From the NCBI GenBank assembly GCA_030754715.1, contig JASLZV010000145.1, positions 1 to 5,464 on the forward strand: 5,464 bases of DNA. Direction: 5' to 3'. The translations under genes and the position numbers were made by a program. This document shows positions 1-5,464 of the stretch, in pieces. Origin of the DNA: Phycisphaerae bacterium. GTDB taxonomy: Bacteria; Planctomycetota; Phycisphaerae; SM23-33. Numbering within the stretch: the first letter of the stretch is position 1; the number at the start of each line of letters is the position of its first letter. The notes beneath the pieces are model-generated. The model ran no database searches and was not told the DNA's origin. It saw nothing but the letters and a program-made list of their open reading frames with translations.

Positions 1-1370
1 CGGAAAACAACGCCGCACCGCTGCTTATTCGGGCCTTCGGGGCGGAAGTCCTGTATGAATCAACTCGCGCACGAATCATGAAGCGCCTCGACATGCCTCC
101 TGTGGCAGCGGATGCGAAGTTCTTTGTGTCGTTTGATCATTACGTCAAGTCACCTGCGACGGCAGAAGATCGAAGCCCGCCCGGCAAGCCTGCGTCTGGA
201 TCGGCCTCCGCCCCTGCCGCTGATGAGATAGCCTGGCATGAGCGACTGGATCGCGCGCTAGAAAAGCCCTGGGGCGCCAAGGATGATCCGGTCATTGCTG
301 CCTGGCTGAAGTCTAATGACGAGCCGTTGGAACTTGTCATCGCGGCCTCGCGCAAGTCGCGATATTACCTCCCTCTGGTGTCCACAAAGGACCCACCTGC
401 TATGGCATATCTGCTGGTGCCCACGATTGGCCCTGGCCCTTTGCAGGGCGCTGCCATGGCGATGGTCACCAGATCGATGCTCAAACTCCACGCCAACGAC
501 GTCGAGTCTGCCTGGGCCGACCTGCTGGCTGCACACCGTCTGGCCCGGCTTCTGGGGCAGGGGCCGACGCTGATAGATCGACTGATTAGTATGACCGTGG
601 AGCGTGTTGCCTACGAAGGGACGTTTGGAATGGTCCGCAGCGGCAAACTCTCGGCCGCACAGGCCCGCAGGTGCCTGGCCGACTTGCAAGCGATTAAGCC
701 GATGCCCGACGTTGTGGAGGCAATCGATTCCCGCGAGCGACTATTCATGCTGGACATTGTGATGCTGTTGAAACGTGAAAGCAACGTATCCAATGTGCTC
801 GGGCTAGTGACATCGTCACCACTGGATTGGAACGAAATGCTCCGGGCATTCAACCGGTGGTGGGATCGAGCGATTGAGCTGTATAGAAAACCCTATGTGG
901 AGCGCGAAAACGGTCTAAAGCAGTTCGAACGCGAACTTGCGGACCTTAAGGTCCCGGGTTTCGGCGTTTGGGGTGTTGTTAAAGTCATTTGGATGAGAAT
1001 AGGCGGGGCGCCATACCAACGCATACTGACCCGCATCGTCAGCGACGGGCTGCTTAGCGTCCTGATGCCTGGGGTTGGCGGGGCGGTGACTCGCCAGGAG
1101 TCGGCCGCAACGTACTTGGATCTGGCCAAACTTTCACTGGCCCTGGCGGCCTGCAAGGGCGACAAGGGCCGGTTCCCTGTCGCTCTGGATGCACTGAAGG
1201 GCCGCTATGTCAACGAAATCCCGGTGGACGTCTTTTCCGGCGGGCCGCTGATCTATAAGCGAACTGAAAAGGGGTATCTGCTTTACAGTGTAGGGGAAAA
1301 CATGAAAGACGACGGCGGCGTTGAGGACAAAGACGCCGATAAGGATGATATAGCCGTGCAGGTGCCGTAG
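1..1370 (+). CDS. Conserved hypothetical protein, planctomycete-type, 5' end outside window
   Basis: The frame is open from the first complete codon at position 3 to the TAG at 1368-1370, giving 455 visible residues (numbered from position 3). An ATG at 78 could be taken as a start. However, the 25 codons before it are open and begin E-N-N-A-A-P-L-L-I-R-A-F-G, a stretch that looks conserved, and no Shine-Dalgarno precedes 78, so the gene very likely starts upstream. The middle (about residues 159-200) is helical, with an A-W-x-D-L-L-A-A-H-R-L-A-R-L-L run. The C-terminal part (about 370-439) has G-R-F-P-x-x-L-D-A-L at 389-398, I-P-V-D-V-F-S-G at 406-413 and L-L-Y-S-V-G-x-N-x-K-D-D-G-G at 426-439, then an acidic Asp/Lys tail. 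This end resembles the C-terminal region of type II secretion pseudopilins (GspG), without the pilin N-terminal helix. I know no function for the family; a role in secretion or the envelope would be a guess. Its base composition looks less GC-rich than mfd. Confidence 0.85.
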   Translation, partial: ENNAAPLLIRAFGAEVLYESTRARIMKRLDMPPVAADAKFFVSFDHYVKSPATAEDRSPPGKPASGSASAPAADEIAWHERLDRALEKPWGAKDDPVIAAWLKSNDEPLELVIAASRKSRYYLPLVSTKDPPAMAYLLVPTIGPGPLQGAAMAMVTRSMLKLHANDVESAWADLLAAHRLARLLGQGPTLIDRLISMTVERVAYEGTFGMVRSGKLSAAQARRCLADLQAIKPMPDVVEAIDSRERLFMLDIVMLLKRESNVSNVLGLVTSSPLDWNEMLRAFNRWWDRAIELYRKPYVERENGLKQFERELADLKVPGFGVWGVVKVIWMRIGGAPYQRILTRIVSDGLLSVLMPGVGGAVTRQESAATYLDLAKLSLALAACKGDKGRFPVALDALKGRYVNEIPVDVFSGGPLIYKRTEKGYLLYSVGENMKDDGGVEDKDADKDDIAVQVP

Positions 1371-1380
1371 CATCCCCTGC
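1358..1380 (+). other. Weak inverted repeat at the end of the first gene
   Basis: GCAGG-TGC (1358-1365) can pair with GCA (1370-1372) and CCTGC (1376-1380) around a CGTA loop, with a three-base bulge at 1373-1375. It straddles the stop codon. No T-run follows, so it does not meet the form of an intrinsic terminator. It could reduce read-through into mfd or protect the transcript end, or be chance in GC-rich DNA. Confidence 0.2.
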
Positions 1381-1472
1381 GGCTGCGGAAAATCGATAAG
1401 GCGTGACGCGCGCGGGCGGTTTGTAAAAATCGCACGGGCGTGCCTCTGCGCGCATGGAGAACCGGCGTTCCT

Positions 1473-1501
1473 TTGACCTCTTGCGCGCCGGAGTGTGTTA
1501 C
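1473..1501 (+). promoter_or_regulatory. Weak sigma-70-like promoter candidate for mfd
   Basis: TTGACC at 1473-1478 matches five of six bases of the -35 consensus. TGTTAC at 1496-1501, after an exact 17-base spacer, matches only three of six -10 bases and lacks the important A at position 2. Transcription would begin near 1508, leaving about 25 bases before the ATG at 1533. The spacing and position are right but the -10 box is poor. mfd could instead be read from a promoter upstream of the first gene. Confidence 0.25.
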
Positions 1502-1503
1502 CG

Positions 1504-1516
1504 CCGGCGCCGCCGG
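1504..1516 (+). other. GC-rich hairpin just upstream of the mfd start
   Basis: CCGGC (1504-1508) and GCCGG (1512-1516) are perfect inverted repeats around a three-base loop. The hairpin ends 16 bases before the mfd ATG and is followed by a run of seven A (1527-1533) that overlaps the start codon. A stable stem beside an unpaired A-rich start region could aid ribosome access where no Shine-Dalgarno is present. That role is inference; such stems arise easily in GC-rich sequence. Confidence 0.25.
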
Positions 1517-1532
1517 ACAGCCGGATAAAAAA

Positions 1533-4500
1533 ATGTTCGAGCAGGTCCTGGATAATGCTGCGATTCGCGGAGCGGCCGAGGCGCTTTGCCGGCCCGGCGG
1601 GGCGGTTCGCCTGGGCGGCGTGTGGGGTTCGTCGGCGGCCCTGGTAGCCGGGGCGCTGGGACGCCTGACCGGTCGGACCATTCTGTTCGTGACCACCCAC
1701 CTGGACAACGCCGACGCTCTTGCCGACGACGTCGAGTTATTCAGCGGCCGGGCGGTGCAGACCTTCCCCGCATGGGAATTGCAGGTCCACGCCGACCACG
1801 TCTCCGACGAGGTCGTCGGCGAGCGGCTGAGGGTCTGCACGCTCCTGTCCCAGCCGCCAGACCAGCGGAACGAGCCGGTGGACTTCATCGTCGCGCCGGT
1901 GATGGCGATGCTCCAGCCGGTGCCCACCCCCGAGGCGATGGCCGCCGCCAAAATTACACTGCGGCGGGAGGGGGAACTGGCTCCCGAATCGCTGGGTGAG
2001 TGGTTGATCGATGCGGGCTTCGAGCGGGTCGAACAGGTGGATCAGCCCAACGAATTTGCCAGGCGCGGCGGAATCGTGGACGTCCTGCCTACCGACGTCG
2101 GCCAGGCGATCCGCATCGAGTTCTTCGGCGACCGGATCGAATCCATCCGCCGGTTCGACCTCGACACACAACGCAGCACCGAGCGGATCGAAAGGTTCGA
2201 CCTGGCCGGCACGGCCATCGGGCGCAACACCGATCCCCATACGACAACGCACCTGGGCCGATACCTCCAGCCGGAGGCGATTGTCTGCATGGCCGAGCCG
2301 CAGGAAGTGATTGGCTTGGCGCGGGACGTGTACCGCAGGATCAGCGCTACGGCCGAGGACGACGCCGAGAGGCAAGCCTGCAGAAAGACCGCTCGAAAAT
2401 CCCGTACCGCCGACGGGCCAAAGGTACACTCCCCGGCCACGGATATTTCCGTCGGGCTCTTTCATCCTGATGAGACATTCGACGCGCTGGGGCGATTCGG
2501 CCGCGCCGAAATGTTCGCCTTCCGCCCCCAAGGCCCCGGCGTGGTGGACCTGGGCATTCGTAGCCTCCAGAAACTCGCCGTTAGCACCCCCCAGGCCCTG
2601 GCGGAACTGAGCGAACTTGTCCGGGTTGCCTGCGTATGGGTGTATTGCGAGAACTCCGCCGAGCGGGACCGGTTCGACGAGTTGCTAGTCGCCTCGCACC
2701 CGGACCTAGCCTCCTCGGTCCACACCGGCATCGGCCACGTGACCAGCGGGTTTTACTGGCCTGATGAGGCCTTGGTGGTGGTCGGGCATCACGAAGTGTT
2801 CCATCGGTACGCGAAGGTGAGGGCGGTCCGCCGCGTCCGTGCCGGACGCCCCATTGACTCGCTGCTAGACCTTCAGGAAGGCGATTACGTGGTGCACGTG
2901 GCCCATGGGGTCGCAAAGTTCGAGGGCCTGCGCCGGTTGGAGACACACGGACACAGCGAGGAGTATCTCACGCTGCGGTTCGCCGGCAATGCGGTGCTGT
3001 ACGTGCCGACCGATCAGATCAACTTGGTGCAGAAGTACATCGGCGCGCGGCGCGGCCATCCCACGCTCAACAAGTTGGGCGGCGGCCTCTGGGCCCGCCA
3101 GAAGCGGCGCGTCGAGGAAGCGGTCTGTGACCTTGCCGCCGAAATGCTCCGCACACAGGCCATGCGCCAAGCCGTAAAGGGCACAGCCTATCCGACCACC
3201 AGCGACTGGCAGGGGGGGTTCTGCCAGGAGTTCCTGTACGTCGAGACGGCCGACCAGATCGCCTCGATGCGGCAGATCGACTCGGACCTGTCCGTCAAAC
3301 GTCCGATGGACCGCCTGGTCTGCGGCGACGTGGGATACGGAAAGACCGAATTGGCCATGCGGGCGGCCTTCAAGGTGGCCGAGGCCGGCAGACAGGTGGC
3401 GGTCCTCGTGCCGACCACCGTGCTGGCCGACCAGCACTACCGCACGTTCCGCGAGCGCATGGCGGACTATCCGTTCGAGGTGGACGTGATAAGCCGGTTC
3501 CGCACGGCCGGGGAGCAGGCCCGCCTGCTGAATCGCCTGGCGGCGGGGCAACTGGACATCCTCATCGGAACGCATCGCATGCTCAGTAACGACGTGCGGT
3601 TCGCCGACCTGGGCCTGGTGGTGATTGATGAGGAGCAGCGATTTGGCGTGGAGCACAAGGAACGCCTCAAGCAGATGCGATCCGCGGTGGACGTCCTCAC
3701 GCTTACCGCCACGCCCATCCCGCGCACGCTTCACATGGCCCTGCTCGGTCTGCGAGACATCAGTTCGCTCACCACCGCCCCACTGGACCGGCGAGCAATC
3801 TACACCGAGGTCTGCCACTACGACGACGGCCTCATCCGCTCGGCCGTCCGGCGTGAGCTGGCACGCGGCGGGCAGGTGTTCTTCGTGCACAACCGCGTGC
3901 ACAATATCAACTCGGTCGCTGACCACGTGCGGTCCCTGGCGCCCGACGCGCGTGTGGCCGTCGGGCACGGGCAGATGCCCGAGAACGAACTGGAGAAGGT
4001 GATGCTGCGGTTCATACGCCGGGAAATCGACGTGCTCGTGTGCACCACGATCATCGAATCGGGCCTGGACATCCCCACGGCCAACACCATGATCATCCGC
4101 GACGCCGACCGGTTCGGCCTGGCCGAGTTGCACCAACTTCGCGGGCGGGTGGGGCGATACAAGCACCGTGCGTATTGCTATCTGCTCCTGCCGCGGCGGC
4201 GTCCGGTCTCGCCGACGGCGGCCAAGCGCCTCAAGGCCATCGAAGAATTCTCGGACCTGGGCGCGGGGTTTCAGATCGCCATGCGGGACCTGGAAATTCG
4301 CGGAGCAGGCAACATCCTTGGGCGCGAGCAGAGCGGGCACATTGCAGCCGTCGGATACGAGTTGTACTGCCGCCTGCTCGCAGAGGCGGTACGCAGACTC
4401 GGCGGGCGCGAGCAGGTTCCCTCGACGCCTGCCCCTGAGCCCGACGCCGCGGTGCACGTGGAACTGGGCATCGAGGCGTGCATTCCGCGGGCCTACGTGC

Positions 4501-4880
4501 CTTCGCCTCGCCAGCGGATGGAGGTTTATCGTCGACTGGTGTCGTGCGCCGGCGTAGAGGACCTGCGGCAACTTCGACGCGACCTGGCCGATGCATACGG
4601 GCCGATACCTCCGGAGGTGGACGTTGTACTGGACGTGGCGGAGGTTCGCCTGTGGGCCCGGACGCTGGGTATAGACAGTATTATCCTGATGGGTCTGGAC
4701 ATCGTCTTTGCGGTGCGCGATTTTTCAGCCGCTCAAGGGGTGTTCAAGGGCGCTGCCGGTACGGTCCGCGTGCCGGACGCCCACACGGTGTACTGGCGCC
4801 CGGGCGAGGCCTATTGCGAAATGCCCACGCTGCTCCGGGTGCTTCTAAAGCGGTTGCGACAGGCGGCCCGGGCCGTATAA
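1533..4880 (+). CDS. mfd: Transcription-repair coupling factor Mfd (full length)
   Basis: Mfd is an ATP-driven DNA translocase that pushes stalled RNA polymerase off lesions and recruits UvrA to start nucleotide excision repair. The 1115-residue product matches the family's usual length (E. coli Mfd, 1148). The N-terminal UvrB-like module covers roughly residues 1-250, with E-F-A-R-R-G-G at 174-180. The RNA-polymerase-interacting domain starts near 446 (L-Q-E-G-D-Y-V-V-H at 447-455). The RecG-like superfamily 2 motor carries Walker A G-D-V-G-Y-G-K-T-E at 598-606 (Lys604), the D-E-E-Q box at 699-702, the T-L-T-A-T-P-I-P-R-T-L-H block soon after, and motif VI Q-L-R-G-R-V-G-R at 868-875. A translocation motif region follows (A-M-R-D-L-E-I-R-G-A-G-N). 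The C-terminal autoinhibitory D7 domain spans about 974-1115. I chose ATG 1533 because Mfd-like sequence begins there; an in-frame GTG at 1440 would add 31 unrelated residues. Neither start has a good ribosome binding site. No frameshift or lost catalytic residue is visible. Confidence 0.97.
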   Translation: MFEQVLDNAAIRGAAEALCRPGGAVRLGGVWGSSAALVAGALGRLTGRTILFVTTHLDNADALADDVELFSGRAVQTFPAWELQVHADHVSDEVVGERLRVCTLLSQPPDQRNEPVDFIVAPVMAMLQPVPTPEAMAAAKITLRREGELAPESLGEWLIDAGFERVEQVDQPNEFARRGGIVDVLPTDVGQAIRIEFFGDRIESIRRFDLDTQRSTERIERFDLAGTAIGRNTDPHTTTHLGRYLQPEAIVCMAEPQEVIGLARDVYRRISATAEDDAERQACRKTARKSRTADGPKVHSPATDISVGLFHPDETFDALGRFGRAEMFAFRPQGPGVVDLGIRSLQKLAVSTPQALAELSELVRVACVWVYCENSAERDRFDELLVASHPDLASSVHTGIGHVTSGFYWPDEALVVVGHHEVFHRYAKVRAVRRVRAGRPIDSLLDLQEGDYVVHVAHGVAKFEGLRRLETHGHSEEYLTLRFAGNAVLYVPTDQINLVQKYIGARRGHPTLNKLGGGLWARQKRRVEEAVCDLAAEMLRTQAMRQAVKGTAYPTTSDWQGGFCQEFLYVETADQIASMRQIDSDLSVKRPMDRLVCGDVGYGKTELAMRAAFKVAEAGRQVAVLVPTTVLADQHYRTFRERMADYPFEVDVISRFRTAGEQARLLNRLAAGQLDILIGTHRMLSNDVRFADLGLVVIDEEQRFGVEHKERLKQMRSAVDVLTLTATPIPRTLHMALLGLRDISSLTTAPLDRRAIYTEVCHYDDGLIRSAVRRELARGGQVFFVHNRVHNINSVADHVRSLAPDARVAVGHGQMPENELEKVMLRFIRREIDVLVCTTIIESGLDIPTANTMIIRDADRFGLAELHQLRGRVGRYKHRAYCYLLLPRRRPVSPTAAKRLKAIEEFSDLGAGFQIAMRDLEIRGAGNILGREQSGHIAAVGYELYCRLLAEAVRRLGGREQVPSTPAPEPDAAVHVELGIEACIPRAYVPSPRQRMEVYRRLVSCAGVEDLRQLRRDLADAYGPIPPEVDVVLDVAEVRLWARTLGIDSIILMGLDIVFAVRDFSAAQGVFKGAAGTVRVPDAHTVYWRPGEAYCEMPTLLRVLLKRLRQAARAV

Positions 4881-4881
4881 T
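4854..4881 (+). promoter_or_regulatory. Promoter candidate overlapping the mfd stop codon
   Basis: TATAAT at 4876-4881 is a perfect sigma-70 -10 box in otherwise GC-rich DNA, and it contains the mfd TAA stop (4878-4880). TTGCGA at 4854-4859 matches four of six -35 bases at a 16-base spacing. Transcription would start near 4888, about 57 bases before the lipoprotein start codon. The position, directly ahead of a new gene, supports it. The last mfd codons constrain part of the sequence, so chance is not excluded. Confidence 0.55.
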
Positions 4882-4902
4882 ACACGCCGAACGCACGTGC
4901 AT

Positions 4903-4916
4903 GTCCCGCAAGGGAC
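4903..4916 (+). other. GNRA-tetraloop hairpin in the lipoprotein gene leader
   Basis: GTCCC (4903-4907) and GGGAC (4912-4916) pair perfectly around a GCAA loop, a stable GNRA tetraloop. It lies in the 64-base gap between mfd and the next gene, about 15 bases after the predicted transcription start. No T-run follows, so I do not call it a terminator. It may stabilise the 5' end of the lipoprotein mRNA or mark the mfd transcript end. Confidence 0.4.
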
Positions 4917-4933
4917 CGCCGCACGAAACCTGT

Positions 4934-4938
4934 GGGAG
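4934..4938 (+). promoter_or_regulatory. Ribosome binding site of the lipoprotein gene
   Basis: GGGAG contains the GGAG core of the Shine-Dalgarno sequence. It sits 6 bases before ATG 4945 and 9 bases before the in-frame ATG 4948. Both spacings work, so the site fixes the start region but does not choose between the two adjacent ATGs. Confidence 0.7.
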
Positions 4939-4944
4939 CCTGCC

Positions 4945-5464
4945 ATGATGCGAACCGCTGGAACGGCAATACTGGTTGTTGTGGTGGCGGGGCTGGGTGG
5001 ATGCCAGTGGCTGGACAGCCGCGTGGGTTGGCCCTGGCGAAAGAAGTCCGTCCCGGTTACACGCTCCAAGTGGACGGCCTCGTCGGATCGTCCTGAAGGT
5101 AAAGCCCAAACGCAGCCGGCCGAGCCGGCTAACCCCCCGGGCGGCGAACCGCAGTCGACCCCGAAAACCGGCCCTGTCGGTAAGCCCCACAAGCTCCCTG
5201 CGACCAAACCGGCCACTGCGCCCGACGAGTCTCTGAAGGTTGTCGGCCGACCGCTGGAAGTCACCACGTCGGTGTTGTTCGTTAAGGACGAGTCCATCAC
5301 CGTGGAGGAGATCCTTCAGGCCGTTGCCCCGCGACTGGAGGCTGTCCCGGACGGCATGGCCGAGCATTCCTTCCGCAATGCCGCCTCGAGGATCATCTCG
5401 CAGGAGGTTGCCCGACAAATTAACGACGTCCTCGTGCTGGACGAGGCAAAGGGCCGACTCGGCG
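4945..5464 (+). CDS. Lipoprotein, probable SurA/PrsA-like peptidyl-prolyl isomerase (3' end outside window)
   Basis: The frame runs open from ATG 4945 to the window edge, showing 173 residues. It opens with a lipoprotein signal: Arg3, a hydrophobic stretch at 5-19, and the lipobox L-G-G-C with the lipidated Cys at residue 20 (codon 5002-5004). Gln follows the Cys, so no inner-membrane retention Asp is present; by the E. coli rule this favours the outer membrane. A Trp/Lys/Arg-rich segment (22-43) and a Pro/Lys/Thr-rich linker (about 48-95) come next. From about 106 a folded region begins with S-V-L-F-V-K-D-E-S-I-T-V-E-E-I-L, resembling the V-N-D-x-x-I-T-x-x-E-L opening of SurA/PrsA N-terminal chaperone domains. 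Helices with R-I-I-S-Q-E-V and V-L-V-L-D-E-A-K follow, as in that fold. A catalytic parvulin domain would lie downstream, beyond the window, so enzyme activity cannot be judged. The lipoprotein call is firm; the foldase call is moderate. Confidence 0.85.
   Translation, partial: MMRTAGTAILVVVVAGLGGCQWLDSRVGWPWRKKSVPVTRSKWTASSDRPEGKAQTQPAEPANPPGGEPQSTPKTGPVGKPHKLPATKPATAPDESLKVVGRPLEVTTSVLFVKDESITVEEILQAVAPRLEAVPDGMAEHSFRNAASRIISQEVARQINDVLVLDEAKGRLG

Noticed and set aside
1358..1380. Intrinsic terminator after the first gene
   Set aside because: The stem has a three-base bulge and no T-run follows, so it is kept only as a weak inverted repeat.
2352..2430. Charged stretch in Mfd (about residues 274-300) as an unusual insertion
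   Set aside because: Mfd proteins normally have a variable charged linker in this region after the UvrB-like module, and the overall length is typical.
1737..2531. A 264-codon open frame on the - strand opposite the N-terminal part of mfd
   Set aside because: Its composition is that of an antisense shadow (Gly/Arg/His/Leu-rich) and it shows no recognisable motif. The + strand here encodes a clear Mfd UvrB-like module.
2865..4571. A 568-codon open frame on the - strand inside mfd
   Set aside because: It lies wholly opposite the strongly recognised mfd frame. Its Arg/His/Gly/Pro-rich translation has no family-like motif, as expected of an antisense shadow in GC-rich coding DNA.
4893..4900. 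Palindrome GCACGTGC as an operator
   Set aside because: Only eight bases, and the similar TGCACGTGG occurs inside mfd coding sequence (near 2892 and 4453), so it is not distinctive.
4903..4916. Intrinsic terminator for mfd
   Set aside because: The stem is perfect but only five pairs long, and it is followed by a GC-rich stretch (CGCCGCACG) instead of a T-run.
4744..5418. A 224-codon open frame on the - strand across the mfd end and the lipoprotein gene
   Set aside because: The + strand has a lipobox, a Shine-Dalgarno site and a foldase-like domain in the same place. The - strand translation is Arg/Gly-rich without motifs.

Overview
The window holds three genes, all on the + strand, in GC-rich DNA: the 3' part of a conserved hypothetical gene (1-1370, start outside the window), a complete mfd gene for the transcription-repair coupling factor (1533-4880), and the 5' part of a lipoprotein gene that looks like the start of a SurA/PrsA/PpiC-type periplasmic foldase (4945-5464, end outside the window). 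I see no tRNA, rRNA, CRISPR array, insertion sequence or long repeat.

The organism is probably a Planctomycetota bacterium, possibly of the Phycisphaerae side. The first protein has a layout I associate with planctomycete genomes: an N-N-A-A-x-L-L opening, a helical middle, and a C-terminal tail ending L-L-Y-S-V-G-x-N-x-K-D-D-G-G. The Mfd has an R-G-R-V-G-R-Y-K-H-R-A-Y-C-Y stretch that I also associate with that phylum. The lipoprotein signal fits a diderm cell. This placement is from memory of protein families, not a search.

Layout. Positions 1-1370 are one open frame with no credible start inside the window. The gap 1371-1532 carries a weak promoter-like pair and a GC-rich hairpin just ahead of mfd. 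The Mfd protein is full length and its helicase motifs are intact. The 64-base gap after mfd holds a GCAA tetraloop hairpin and a Shine-Dalgarno sequence. The best promoter in the window, a perfect TATAAT, overlaps the mfd stop codon and points at the lipoprotein gene.

How the genes relate. mfd (DNA repair during transcription) and the lipoprotein (envelope protein folding) have no obvious joint biochemistry. They are close enough for read-through, but the promoter suggests the lipoprotein gene can also be expressed independently. I found no evidence of a new multi-gene system here; the least described item is the first gene.
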